Source: Euptelea pleiosperma (lineage: Eukaryota; Streptophyta; Magnoliopsida; Ranunculales; Eupteleaceae). Taken from it: a stretch of 64,000 nucleotides of DNA. Shown in pieces: positions 46,155 through 61,100 of the stretch. Position 1 is the stretch's first letter. Each line of letters starts with the position of its first letter. A program made the position numbers and the translations under genes. The notes under the pieces were generated by a model. It was not told the DNA's origin and did no database searches. It saw only the letters and a program-made list of their open reading frames with translations. Where the stretch lies: NCBI GenBank assembly GCA_035048495.1, contig CM068544.1:42991893-43055892 (forward strand), given 5' to 3'.

Positions 46155-49100
46155 ATGGGGAACAAGGTCATAGATGAGCTGATAATGACGGTTCGATCGG
46201 TTATCGGTCGAGATTTCTCGGACATGGATATAATCCGGGCCCTTCATATGGCTAACAATGACGTAACTGCGGCACTCAACATTATCTTCGACACTCCCAA
46301 TTTTGGCACCAGAGAAAGAGCAGAGGCTCGGAAAAATCCCGAATTTTCTTGCCAGAATTCAAATACTGAAAGTAGAACTGTCGTCCAGAATCCCGAGCAA
46401 AGCAGCAATGAGGATCAGGTTCGCTCGTCGGATTCTGATGCAAATGGGACTTCTAATTCGAACCCTCACACTGGTGGTGCCATTGAATCTCCGGAACCTG
46501 CAAACCAGTCCTCGGATTCAATTGGTAGCAAATGGTGGTTTGTCTGTAGTTCGGAACTTTCGGGACTTTCTACGTGTAAAGGAAGGAGGCTCAAGGCCGG
46601 TGATGAAGTAATCTTTTCATTCCCTTCCAAGAATTCTAATTCCCCTTTGACGACCAAATTTCCTGGCCGAGGCCGATCACCTGCTGCTTGTCCGGAGATT
46701 GTGAGGTTCTCCACAAAAGATTCAGGAGAGGTCTGCTGTGTAATTTTTATTCATTTTTTTCATTTATTTTTGTTTTAGTTTCACAGTTATTCTGGTTAGA
46801 TAATTACTTCATTTATTTTTAATATTTGAACTGTTTATGGGTTGTGCATGTTGTAGATTGGTCGCATTCCAAATGAGTGGGCCCGTTGCCTTTTGCCACT
46901 TGTGAAAGATAAGAAGGTTTGGATTGAGGGTCACTGTAAATTTGCTCCAGACATCCTTGGGATTATGGACACCATTCTTTTGTCTGTCAGGTATGCTTAA
47001 GGTAAACAGTGTAAGAAAATATACACAACAAGCATGAACAAGATGCGGAATCTTTCATGCATATTAAAGGATTGTTTCATCCATCACAAAACAGTATAAT
47101 GAAATCAATTAAATCACATACCTGTACTTATCCTCTACCAATTTGGTCTTGGCATTGTCGTACAAAATCGGCAGTCCACGAGCACACAGTTTGCCGGAGT
47201 TGTAGAACAAGAATAAGAGAATGAAGAAAACTGGTGAGAATAGGGAGGAGGGAGTCTTGACATTTTATGAAACCCTAGAGCACAACGGGGCTCTCCTTAG
47301 GCCTGAAAATTGTGGGATGTCCCCCCTTTAGTGGTGTTTATAATGTTTCTCAAACTCCCTGTTAGGATCGTAAAAGTTAAGACGTAAGCTTTCCGCACCT
47401 CTATCACCTAGGTGCTTTTGGTGTATTGGTTTGGGTCTTAACATTTGGTATCAGAGCCAACCCTACGTCACGGGTTCAAGTCACAGAAGGGGTGACCTGA
47501 GGAAAGGGCTACCTGGGTGCTCGCTCAAAAAGAGAAAATAGGGTTTCTGGAAAAAATGCCCAGGGCCCGCTCACAAAAAAATGAGAAAATAGGGGTACCG
47601 GAGTGAAAGCCAGCTCAGAGTGGACCACCTTGGACGTTGGCCTTGGAAGCGAGGTGGAATGTTAGGATCCTAAAGGTTAAGACTTAAGCTTTCCACACCT
47701 CTATCACCTAGGTGCTTTTGGTGTATAGGTTTGCGTCTTAACACTCCCATCAAAGGAAAGAGGGATCTAGGGCTACGCTTTATTTAGCAGTTGCAGTTGT
47801 ACTGCAACTCTTCTTCCTAAACATACCAAACTTGTACACATAGCTTACCACTTTCCATATAGGAGTATTTGGTTCATTTTCTTGTCTTAAAATAAATAAG
47901 TTATTCTAATCCGAATTTTAGTAAATCCTGTACTAAGTGTTGACCATATAAAATTTCAAACGAAACTTGTGAAGCAATGGAAAGAGGAAAGAAAGGAATG
48001 CGCTTCTTGGTAATTCTTCTAGAATGGTTGTATTTAGTTTGACGATTCTGCATTTTCCATACCTTTCAGCATATACATCAATAGTTCCATGTTCCGTAAG
48101 CGCCACCAGACTTCGCTCAAGGCACCCCGTAATTCTACTGAGGAATCAGTTGTTCATCCTCTCCCTACCTTGTTCAGGTTGCTTGGGTTGGTCCCTTTTA
48201 AGAAGGTAGGTTTTCGCCCTTTTAATTATTCTTTTGGTTTGAAGACTCTGTTACTTTGTTTCAATCATGTACAAACTAGGGTGAACCACCAGAGATATTC
48301 AATTTGGTCATATATGATGGTTAGCTTCTTTTATTGTCAAGAAAGCGTTGTGCTAGAAAGAAATACATCTTAGATGGGGTGTGCATAATTCTTCATTTCT
48401 AGTGCTGCTTCTACTTATGTTAGGTCTATGTATTGATTTGTCTTTTGGGTTAGTATTTTTGCTAGTTCACTACTGAATTTTGTCCTTAATTATTATTAGG
48501 CAGAAATCACTCCAGAGGATCTTTACACAAGGAAGCGACATTTGGACTCAAAGGTACAAGAAATAATAATTTTGCTTTTGTCCAATTATGTTTACACTGG
48601 GTTGTTGTTAGTAATAGTAATTGAATAGGACACTTCTGGAGTTTATGCCTCGTTACGCACTGAGAAATCTAAAAAGCCACCTGTCCATGGAAGTGAAGTT
48701 GAAAATGAGCAGGAGCCCATTTCAGATCCCGACCTGGATATTATTGTTGGTATTGGAGACAGCTCTGAGCTAGAGGTATTCTCATGTCCAGGAACATTCT
48801 ATTTTGTAATCATCAGATCCCACATGTACTAAGACATGAAGGTAACCTATCCAGATTCTCTCATGTTATAGGAAATGAATCCCCCAAGTACCCTGCATTG
48901 TGAACTACGACCTTACCAAAAGCAGGCTCTTCATTGGATGGTCCAGCTAGAGAAGGGGGGATGCCTGGAGGAGGCAGCAACAACCCTTCACCCATGCTGG
49001 GATGCATATCGTCTTGCAGACAAGTATGTTGGGACATCTAACATTCTTTGTGCTTTTCATTTGCTCTTAGATTGGAGTTTGACGCTTGTGTTTGTGTTGT

Positions 49101-52100
49101 AGGAGGGAGCCTGTTGTCTATTTGAATGCATTTTCGGGGGACGCTACAACTGAATTTCCTAGCACTCTTCAAATGTCAAGAGGAGGTGTATGTGGCTTGC
49201 TCCAGATTTTCCCATTAATGCTTTCTTTCAAGTGTGTGTTGTAATAACTTTGCAATGTTTTGACTTGATCATGCATTTGAAGATTTTGGCAGATGCTATG
49301 GGGCTTGGGAAGACCATTATGACAATAGCTCTTCTACTTGCTCATTCTGAAAGAGGTGGATCATCAGGTAGTCACCTCATGAGTCAGGCCTCCAGTGAAA
49401 CTAATGAAATCAGCAATATGCCGGACCAATCTCCAAATCCTCTAAAGAAAATAACAAAGTTTTCTGGTTTTGATAAGCTGATGAAACCTAGGACCTCGCT
49501 TATCGGCGGTGGCAATCTGATTGTTTGCCCTATGACTCTGCTAGGCCAGTGGAAGGTGAATGGTGATATCTAGCTGTATTTGGATGCTTTGGGATATTGT
49601 TTACTTAAACTAGAATTGAGTAGGCCTTTTTCTCCACAGCTTAGGGTTTTGGGATGTTGGTAGTTTTCCTGGGATCAGACTTTCTCCACTTTATAGTTTT
49701 GTGTTATAAATTATCTGCGAAAGGGTTCCAATGTTTTCTATGTACTGCATGACAGACAGAAATTGAAACTCATGGCCAACCTGGATCTTTGTCTCTATAT
49801 GTTCATTATGGACAAAGCAGACCAAAAGATGCAAAGCTTCTAGCACAGAATGATGTTGTTCTCACTACGTACGGCGTATTAGCGTCAGAATATTCAGTCG
49901 AGGTATTTTCAAATGTTTAATTTAGTTTTGTATTTCTGATAAACATGTTGATTCATTGTGAAACCATTCCTATGCAAGATAAACTTAAGCAGATCGTTCT
50001 TATCAGTCATTTGTTTCTTTCTTGTAGAATGCTGAAGACAGTGGTGGACTTTATTCTGTACAGTGGTTTAGAGTTGTGCTCGATGAGGCACATACCATAA
50101 AATCTTCTAAAAGCCAAATTTCTATGGCTGCAGTTGCTCTAACTGCTGATCATCGGTGGTGTCTTACCGGTACCCCTATTCAGGTGATTTTATATTTGGA
50201 GCTATGATGATGCATTTTGGTGTTTTACTTCTCATTGGATAATTATAATTTAGGGTCCGAAAGTTTTGTTCTCCTTTTTGTGGGAAGATTTACTGTGTTT
50301 GTGTGTCTTCGTTTCATTTTTACAGTAGGATGACAAGCAGACAATTTTAGCAGATTTACATTTTCACTGCTTCCTATTTGCTTCAACCACCACCACCCAC
50401 CCATGCATGAAAAAAAAGAAGGAAAGAAAGAAAGAAAAAACAGAGCGTGGTTCTGGAAAATCCAACTTGCTCTGGGGAACATTTCCTGTTTTAGTTGGTG
50501 GTTAGGAATTTATACCTGTCTGCATGATTTGATAAGGTGTATCTTCCCCACTAGACTTGTTCAATCACAGTCGTCATGCACCAAGTTAGAATTTAGTGTT
50601 TCATTGTATATTTAAATGCATGTTCCTTTGACGAGTTTAGCCATAGTGGTTTTGGTTTTTATTTAAATACCTAGATCAGAGTGCAGAATTTTAGTTCTGG
50701 TTTATGAGTAGTTCATATCTTGATGAAATTTCAGGCTTGACCCACATGTTAAAAATTCATGCAGTCTTTAGTTTATGAGATTCTAAGTGTGGGACAAAGA
50801 TATGGAGACAAACGGGGAATTGGATATGATGATAATGTTCATACCTTATCGTCTTCAGGAACTAAATTTGTAAAAGCCAGAGTTTCTTCCACACCATAGG
50901 TTGATAAATCTAGACCCAGACCAGTTATACATGTGCCTGTTTGTAATTACTCTAGGGGTAGAGGTCACCTGAACAATAATTGTCTCCAAAAGAGGAGAGA
51001 TACCATGGTTCCTCTCAAGAGAAAAACATATGGGAACCAAGGACATCTATTCCATAAAATGATAGCCTTGCACAAATAGTCGGATGCTTTGAGTAAAGAG
51101 ATAGCAAACTTTATGAAACTCAAGGGCACCCAGACTCAAAGGGCTCAGAATAGGAGGACAAATAAAAAGAGAAATGCCAATCCTCCATCACTGCCTAAAT
51201 AAATGGCGGGGAAAACGAATCCACCTAAAAGGTATAAGCCTATACGAGTGAATTTTTGCCCTCTTCTTATAGTGATCATTATTGTAACTGTCCTGTGGAG
51301 ATTCACATTATTCACTTAAATCATTAAATTCTGGGAGTTAAGCTTTGGTCATGTTAATTGAACTTCTTTCGTGATACTATGTAACTAAGAGGGATATGTG
51401 TTGGTACCAGAAACAGGGTGTCAGACACGCGGACCTTGTTAGCGGATGATTTGTTCCCGTGCACATATTGTGTTGGCCCGACGACCCGTTGATATACATA
51501 GTTATTTCGTCTTTCCCCAACAGGTCGATCTTTTGGGGTAAATGGTTGTTTAACAGACCTCGACAAATTGATACACTGACATCTCTGTATTTAATTACCA
51601 AACATTGCTTGCCACTTTCTTGCATACTTCCATTTTGTATTTTGTCACGTTGTCTTGTGCTTTTTTAAATAGAGGATCCTAAACCCTCCTTTGTTCCTCC
51701 CATCAATAGGCTCTAGAGCCTCAACCAGGTTTTCATATTCTAGTATTCTATATATGCTCCCAATTTTGATTTTGTGTTGCATATCATATAATGCATGTTG
51801 TTAAAAGCATGGGATCATATATCCAACAATATTTTGTACTTAGATGTTCTGCAGAATAATTCCGACCTCGGTGTAGGCCTTCATAGCATAGTTGCATGCA
51901 CACCTTCATTATCTTTATTCTTTAGTCAATTGGTTGCGATTTGCGAGTAATTTTTGGTACGTTTGATGTGTTAGCTATTTTGTTGTTGCTTTTCTAAGTC
52001 TCGTGATTGCTAATTTTATTGGTGGCAGAACAATCTGGAGGACGTTTACAGTCTTCTACGGTTTTTGAGGGTGGAACCTTGGGGCAACTGGGGCCTGTAA

Positions 52101-55100
52101 GTTTTGCTCTTCTTGGTTTAATAAAGTTTACATTCTGATGCTGTTAAGTTCCCAGATGCATGCATGCTTGACGTCGTACGGTCTCAGACTTCAAGGAGGC
52201 TGCTTTAGGCTTGTATTCAGCACTTGCTCATGGATCTGTAAAGTTATTCTTCAAACACATTCATTTTACTGGCAAAATTTACGGAGCAATAAAGAAAAGT
52301 TTGAGATCTTGTGCAGCATTTTCATTTGTTCCAAACACCATTCCTAGTGTTTAGCTTCAAGGGATTAAACCATGGGCGTGGTAGTCCTGTGCTGAGACCC
52401 TACATGGTTCACAGGCTTAGGTTCACATTCAACAATTCCCTAAGACTTCCATTTGTGTGATATGCTCTCTGGAAATAAATAAGAGTATTTTTTTTGCAGA
52501 AATTGCAGTAGCTGTTTGGTTTCTCTGCTAGATAGGGTGTTCTTATTGCCCATCAGAAAGTTTCGCATCTCCATCATCATTTGTAGAGTTGGTGTTTTGC
52601 TCCATTAATATTCTTACTTTTGGTTTCTTAGTACTGCTGTGAATGTTGATGAGAATTATTTTTGATTGGTATTTTTCTCCCTTATCAGTATTCATGCCCG
52701 CTCTTTTCTGATGGTTCGAATTATTTTAGAAATGGGTCTGAATATTTGTTAGGATGCAGGTTCTCATTTTGGACGAGTTTTCACTTAGCTGGTGCATGAT
52801 GACTTTTATCTCGTTAATGAATTTTTATTATCTATTAGGTGGAATAAACTTATTCAAAAGCCTTTTGAGGAAGGTGATGAGCGGGGCTTGAAGTTGGTCC
52901 AATCCATCTTAAGGCCAATTATGTTAAGAAGGACCAAGCTCAGCATAGACAGAGAGGGCAGGTAAGCGAACTAGTAAGGATGTTATTCTGTTTTAGCTCT
53001 TATACGTTTTCTTTGATCCTTATCCTTTTATTTGTTGTAGGCCAATTCTTGTTCTCCCACCAGCAGATGTTCAGGTGATCTACTGTGAGCTCACAGCAGC
53101 TGAGAAGGATTTCTATGAGGCTCTGTTTAAAAGATCCAAGGTACCTTTTGTTTTAAATGATTAATGTGTGAAAACTGCTGTCCTTGTATCTCTTTTGGTT
53201 TTAGTATTGTTGCATTGCTACATTATGTTAGATGAGCTTTCTTTCAGGTCAAGTTTGATCAATTTGTTGAGCAAGGGCGGGTTCTTCATAATTATGCTTC
53301 CATTTTGGAGTTGCTTTTACGTCTTCGCCAGTGTTGTGATCATCCATTTCTTGTGATGAGGTTTGCTTCCTGATCATGTCTTTTGGTTAATTGTGTTTTT
53401 GCTTTGGCACATTTGCGCCTTCAAGCAAGCCGTAGTTGGTTAATGGTGATGTTATTTGAATGGCAACAGAAGGTGTTAGTTGAGCTCTAGGTCTATTTTG
53501 ATAAATTTTCCTTGGATCCTTCATGTAATCGATCTATAGATGCAATTGATAAAAAATGTATATTTTTCTTTTGTTTAATTGAAGATAATTACTGTCAGTG
53601 TCTATAAAGGGAATATCAGGAAACATGGCATAGCTGCATGGGTTCAGAATACACCCTTTGATGGATCCCACCGAGGAGACATCTGAAGAACCCAATGAGG
53701 CTTGGGAATATTTTGAAAATTTAGCGGAGAATGCCCAATCTTGGGAGAAACATGATAAAGTGGACAAGCCTTGATCAAGCAAATTCTCTAAACACATACA
53801 AGAAGCCCTTTAATAAGTCTCCTATTCAGACACTTATAATTCAAATTGGAGAAACCATTCCAATTTAAGTTGGACGCAAGGGCAAGCTAGAGGGCCAGGC
53901 AATGGACCCATAGGGCATCTCCATAACCAAAATTCCCAACCTCCTATGAAGTCTTTAGAGGAAACTTTGCAATCTCTTATGCAAACCTCCCAACAACATG
54001 TGCAAGCCCAAATGGCCATAAATCAATCTACCTTGCAAGCAATTCCAAAAAGTAGAAGCCCAAGTGGGCCACTTAACTTCTACCCTCCAAATTATAGAAA
54101 AGGGAACCTTTCCGGCCCAACCACTTCCAAATCCTAAAGGCCAATTTGAGGTAGGATCCTCTAGTGAAGCCAATAATTCCAATCTTAACCTTGAACAAGC
54201 CAAATCCATCACTACCCTTAAAAGTGAGAAAGTTATAGATAAAACTCCCAAGACAACCTCTAGAAGTGAGGATACCCAAAGGAAAACCAAGAGTGATGAA
54301 GCCGAGGGTAAGAACGACCCACCCACTAGTGCCAATCCTATACCTTGTCCAATGGCCACCCCATTTCCTTTTAGGCTTCAACAAGAGAAAATGTTGCTTC
54401 AAAATAATGACTTAGAGATCTTCAAGAAAGTGACTGTCAATACTCCTTTGTTTGATGCAATTAAGCAAGTCCCCTCTTATGCCAAGTTTTCGAAGGACTT
54501 ATGCACTGTGAAAAGAAAATTAAATGTGCAAAAGAACACTTTCCTAACTGAGCAAATGAGCTTCATTTTGCAACACAATAATCCCCTTAAATATAGAGAT
54601 TTGGGATGCCCTACCATATCATGTGTGTTAGGAGACCACCAGATCGAGTGAGCATTGCTTGACTTAGGGCTAGTGTGAACTTGTTACCTTACTCAGTTTA
54701 CGAACAATTAGGGCTTTGGAGCTAAAGTCAACTCATGTAACCCTTCAGCTTGTGTACCGATCTGTTAAGGTCCCACGAGACATTGTAGAAGATGTGCTTA
54801 TTCAAGTGGATAAATTTTACTTTTTCGTGGATTTCATCGTCTTGGATACCCAATCGGTACTAAATGTTCCCAAATATCGGTTATTTTGGGTAGACCATTC
54901 CTTGCTACATCTAATGCTTTGATCAATTGTAGGAATGATGTTATGAAATTATTTTTTTTTGGGAACATGAAAGTCAAAATTTGTTGCTTACTTTAATGTG
55001 CACACTTAGAACACTAAGGAATTATAAAAATGCAATCCTTAGATAACATGAAGTCATGAATGCACTAAATCAAAACTCTAGACATTAAAGCCTAATGTGC

Positions 55101-58100
55101 AACAAAGTGGTAGTGTAACTAGGGAATGAAGTGTAGTATATGCAACGCGTTTAAATACTTGAGGGAAGCCCTAAGGTAGGACCACAAGGATTGGGTATAA
55201 TGTTCTAAACTAGGGTTACTACAAGCATGGTGTGATGAGAATATTGGATGGAAGTGTTTGCCATGATGTGAAGGTGTATGAATGAGTGCAAGAAAATAAA
55301 AAAACAAATAAAACTATGAGTGTGCTGAAAAAAGACAAGTAAAGATAATGAGATGAGAGCTTGGGCATCAAGAGTTGGCCCATCCCACCATCTTGGTCCT
55401 TGTGGAGACAACTCACACAGGGAGAGAATCAACTACTACATTGTTATCCCTACCAAAGACGTAAATGTAACAATATAGCTCATAAACAACATTCAAAAGT
55501 AGGGTTTCCACCAAGAGGCATTTTTAAACTTTAAAAGCAAATTAGAATTAAGAAGTTTTCTAAGGATAAGATGGGATCACATATGAGACTAAAAGATACT
55601 CATAAAAGAACTCACAAGTTCAGAAATATTGAAAATACCTCATTCCATTCATGCATGCAATCACCAACAACAAGATGTATACAATACAAAAGTGAAAGTA
55701 AGAACATATATAATAAAAAGGTGGGAAAATCCTTACAATATAAACTCATTGATTGGTGAACTCCTCCATAAGTCCCAAGAGACTCCCCCATTTCTTGGAC
55801 CCTATGCCAGATATTTTTACGGCTGTCCAAAAATGCAAGAAATCATATTGGATACAATTAGCTGATCTCTTTTAGATATCAGACATCTAATCTTCATGTA
55901 GATCTATTATATCTTTATTATAGCTGTGGGTGATAAACGGCTCTGATGTGTACAGTCGGGGCGATACAAAAGAATTCTCGGATCTGAATAAGCTCGCGAA
56001 ACGTTTCCTTAAAGGCGGTCAGGATGCCATACAAGTGGAATCTAGTGACGTGCCTTCTAGGGCTTATGTTCAGGAGGTTGTGGAAGAGCTGCGTAAGGGA
56101 GAAATGGGAGAGTGTCCAATTTGCCTTGAAGCTTTTGAAGATGCAGTATTGACACCGTGTGCTCACCGTTTGTGCCGGGAATGTCTCCTGGCAAGTTGGC
56201 AAAACCATACTTCTGGTCTTTGTCCTGTTTGTAGGTATCTTCAAGTTCATTTCGTGCATTTTACATTGTTTCTGTATCAAGCGTGGATCTTACTGTTTAT
56301 CTCTATAGCTTTGTACGGTAAAGTTTTACCTAGGGGGATAATCTGAGAGGATCATTTTTCTGTGCACAGGAAACTCATCAGCAGGCAAGATCTTATTACT
56401 GCTCCAACTGACAGTCGATTCCAGATTGATATTGAGAAGAATTGGGTGGAATCATCCAAAGTTGCGGTTCTTCTGCGTGAACTAGAAAATTTTCGAAAGT
56501 TGGGCTCCAAAAGCATTGTTTTTAGCCAGTGGACTGCATTTCTGGACCTTCTGCAGATTCCTCTTTCTCGGTGACCTTTCTTTACTGGTTGAAGATTTTA
56601 AAGGCATTAGTTCTTGCATGGATGCACTCAATTAGTTCTTTAAATTTACGTTACCTTTGGAGAAACTATGAGGTAGGGTAGACCATAATGATCTAACAAC
56701 AGGCACTTCGAGATGTTTGTGCACATGCAGGTGGCTTGGACCCATCATTCAATGGGTCCCATCTAGGAGTTTCCTGGCGTAAAACTTAAATGATTTGTAT
56801 GGTCCTACCTGTAGATCCATTGACATTTTTCTGGACTCGTAATATTTTTTTCTACCATCCAATGGAATATAATAATAGATTGGATGGTTAGGATCATAAG
56901 TCAGGTCACCCTTTGTAGGTATCCTCCATGGAAGCGTAGGTTCCACATTCCTGCATGTGTGCTGTGTGTACTGCTATGCCTTGGATGGGTGTGTACCTTT
57001 GCTTCCCTATTTCGTGCATACTGAGGATCCTAATGCAATGCTGTAATCGGTTCATACATATCTTTCACTTCTAGGCACAAACAATGTTGTTTTAGACGTC
57101 TGTATTTTGCAATCTGTTACATGGGGGTTCTTACCATTTAGATTTTGCAATGTTTCTGGTTCTAGGAGTAATTTTTCGTTTGTTCGGTTGGATGGGACTC
57201 TAAATCAGCAACAGCGGGAAAAAGTAATTAAGCAATTTTCAGAGGAAGACGACATCTTGGTATGTCCTAGAAACTATGGATTTTATTTTACTTTCTTTTA
57301 CAAACTAATAGTCAGTACCGTTCAACATTTTGATCTTGGTTATGGTCACTGCAGGTATTGTTGATGTCATTGAAGGCTGGTGGAGTTGGAATAAACCTAA
57401 CAGCAGCATCCAATGCCTTCCTTTTGGTATGTGTCATAGATTTCAACCTTCTCACTTCTCCTTGATAATGAAGGGAACTTATTATCCTTTTGGATTTATT
57501 TGCCAGCACAAGTTGAAATTCAAAAAATTATTTGTACCAAAACTATGTTCCTTTTATGATAGCTTTTTTACACTCATGACGAGTAGATTTAAATTTTTTT
57601 AAAATTATGATTTTTTTTAATTTAAAGTTAGTCGAAGACCGTGGAGCCCCCATCTTTGGTCTGAAAAAATGTGTGAAACAACTCAACCCACAAGTAGGGC
57701 TGCGACTCGGGCAGGTTGGAGGCCAACCCTAGCTCAACCCAACCCTATCGGGTTGGTTGGGTTGATCGATTTCTTAATACTTTTTATTGGTTGGAAAGAT
57801 TGTCAAATTTTTTTCATATGAAAATAATTTATTGGTCAATAAAATAACCGTTATGCTAACCATTAAATAATAGCTTCAGTTAATTTCCAAACATGTTATT
57901 TTCACAAGGCTTAGACTCCAGTTACTGCCCTAAAATGACAGGCTCTGGTTACAGGACACAGTATGAGCCATGTGGCACACTCTTAGAGGACTCCGACCAT
58001 ATGGATGTTTGGCCAATCCCTAAATGGACCTACAAATCAAAAATCAGCCTGATTAGTGATTTATAGGCATTGGGTTGGACTTGTTTTCATGGGTTAATCT

Positions 58101-61100
58101 CAACTGTGGGAATTTGAGTAGTATTTGAGGTGCAAAGATACAACGCCTAGAAATCACTAACCAGGCTGATTTTTGGTTTGTAGGTCCACCTAGTGATTGG
58201 CCAAACATCCATACGGTCAGAGTCCTCTAAGAGTGTGCCACGTGGTTCATATCGTGTCTTGTAATCGGAGCCTGTCATTTTAGGGTGGTAATTGGAGCCT
58301 GACCCTTTTCATAATAAGGGAAAAGTTCATTAACTCAAAAGGATGATAAAAGTTACTAAAGAAATAAGCAAAAATAATCGTCGAAAACACGATATTTTCA
58401 ATATCAACCGATCACATAAAAATGCCAAAATGTAGTTTTAAGGACATTTTATAATCTCACACAAGGTTTGTAGTTCGCTAAGGGCAAACATCCATAGGTT
58501 GCTGCATTTGTCAAAATATAGTGTGGATATTTGTTGGTATACTAATACATATATATAGTTTGTATGTCGGGCATGAGTTGGGCCAAGCTTCAACCCTAGC
58601 CCAGCCCGATTTGATCGGGTTACCAAAAATTCGGCCTGAGCCCAACCCAAGTTCTAAAATGGCTAACCCAACCCAACCCTAATGTCGGGTTCAACCCGTC
58701 GGGCTCGGGTTGAGTCCGTCCAAGTTGCAGCCCTACCCATAAGCCATTTTCAATGACCTAGGATCTTTACTGCAAAAACATAGTACACATGCATATTATT
58801 GTGGACTGACCAGTGGATGGGCCATCTTTTGTTTTGCATGCTGCCCATAGATCATGTTGATCTTATGATCTGGACCATCTGATCAATAAATATTTCTTGT
58901 GGAGCAATATCCACGACTTCAACATCAATTTAAAACTATGATGGTGGTTATCCAGCTTGTGTATTTTTGTAATCTGATCTAGCAAGGAAATTTGCCCTTT
59001 AATTGGACAATTTCGATTGTAAAGTAAATTAGAGTTTTGAGATGGGAAGAAGGAGAAGAATAGAGAAGAGGAAGTCAAATTAGTGTTTCGAACTGACGCT
59101 AGTCGATCCTCACAATTGTTATATATATACGAATAATGTAATAAAGGTTAAAGTACAGAAATACACCAGTTACATTAACACTCCCCCTCAAGCTGGAGAA
59201 TGCCATATATACCCAGCTCGGAACATAAGAAATCACTCATCGTGCGATTTAATGCCTTGATAAATACATCGACTAAACAATATTTTGTCTTCACATACAG
59301 AGTATAAATGTCATCGTGTTTTCAACTTTCTCTTGGATGGAGTGGCAATTGACTTCAATATACTTGGTCCTCTTATGAAAAACGTGATAAGAAGCAATAT
59401 GGACAGCCGTTAATAGAAGAATAAAGAGATCAAGTTGATCAACTATAAGTCCTATCTCTTGGAGAAGATTCTTCAACCATGTCACAAGTAGTATGAGCCA
59501 TAGCTCGAAACTCAACTTCTGCGTTAGACTGAGCCACCATACTTTGTTTCTTACTCTGCCACGACACAAGGTTCCCAACAAGGAATATCAATATCATTTG
59601 GTAGATCTCTTATCAGATGATTTACCAACCTAATCAGCATCTACATAGCCCTTTTGCATGTACATGACCATGTGTCTAGTATAACAAACCACAACTAAGA
59701 GCTCCTTTCAGATATATCAGAACCCGAATCACAACCTCCCAATATGGGATCCGAGGCTCTTGCATAAATTGACTTACTACACTAACAACGAAAGAAATAT
59801 CCGGTATAGTGCTGGTGAGGTAATTAAGCTTGCCGACCATTCTCCGATACCTTTTAGGATTATCAAACAATTTTTCCTGATCAACAATAAGCTTGACATG
59901 AGGATCCATCGGAGTGTCTATTGGTTTAGTTCCCAGTAAACCAGTCTCAAGTAAATCTTGAACATATTGTCGTTGAGACAAATTAATTCTGGCCTTTGAC
60001 CGTGCAACTTAAATACCCTCACAATCTAGTTCAACGTTACAAGACAAAGCACATTGAAGTGGATCGACACTTCATAAAGGAGAAACTTCGTCTTGGGCTT
60101 ATTTGTGCACCTTAGTCAATACAGTTGATCAGTGGCTGATGTGTCGGCTAAAGGTTTTAGTAAAGCTTGTCTGTAAAATATTTTATCCAAGTTGGGCATG
60201 ATAGATATCTTCGCACCAGCATGAAGGGGTGTTTTCAGGAGTTTATATGTAATATTTATATTTTGCAGGGGTATCTTTGTAATTATGCAAATAATTCAAT
60301 ATTATAAATATAGGTGAAATGGACTAGAGCTAATATTGACCATCTTGTTGTCGGGCAGGTCTAAGTATTCTCTTTCAACTTCATTCGGCTAGTTAAAAAG
60401 TTCTTCCGATTGCTCCTCCACTGAATTCAAGTATATCCACTTTCGCATGTGGATCCCTATCTCGATTAGCATCTGGATTAACCCTTGGTTGTTCTCGACG
60501 TGATAGATCAAATTCTCCATCCGAAAAATCATCTAGGGGCCTGTTTGGATAGCCAAAAAATACGGCTAGTGGAGGTTAGTCCAGGTCTAGTCGTTGTTTT
60601 AGGTGTTTGGTTACTGTGTGGGACCCACTTTTGGGGTTCAGCTTTTGCCAATTTTCGCCCAAAAACGAGACCGACCTTGTAACTTCTACAACCCGTTACA
60701 ACTACGAACTAGTTCAAGAAACTTTGTAAAATTCGGGGGCTCTAATCTATCGAACCCATCCCACCCTCCATTCTCTTCTCTTCGTCCCCGTCTTTGTTGT
60801 TTCTCATTCGAACCCTCAAAACCCCCTTCTTCTCTTCGACATCAAAGGTGAAAGGGTCTGCCATTCTTCTCCATTTTTTTCTCTCCGAAACCGGCCGGAG
60901 ACATGCCAGTAAAGCTGTCGAGAAGATGAAGAAGTTGGCGAGTACATAGTCGACTTTTGGGCATTTTGAGGATGAAGAGATCGTTGAGCATCAACCCTCG
61001 ACTGTAAAAGAGGGTAAGTGTAAAGCGAGGGAGTTGCAACCCTGTGGAGACCATGGAGTAGTTGATGCGAAGACGGAAGATTTCATTAACAAGTTCAAAC

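Noticed and set aside
47360..47743. A tandem duplication rather than a retroelement
   Set aside because: The primer-binding site, polypurine tract, TG...CA ends and 5-bp duplication fit a TRIM much better.
54064..54651. A 195-codon open frame as an independent gene
   Set aside because: It continues the composition of the gag on its left and leads into a retroelement protease; it lies inside a RAD5A intron.
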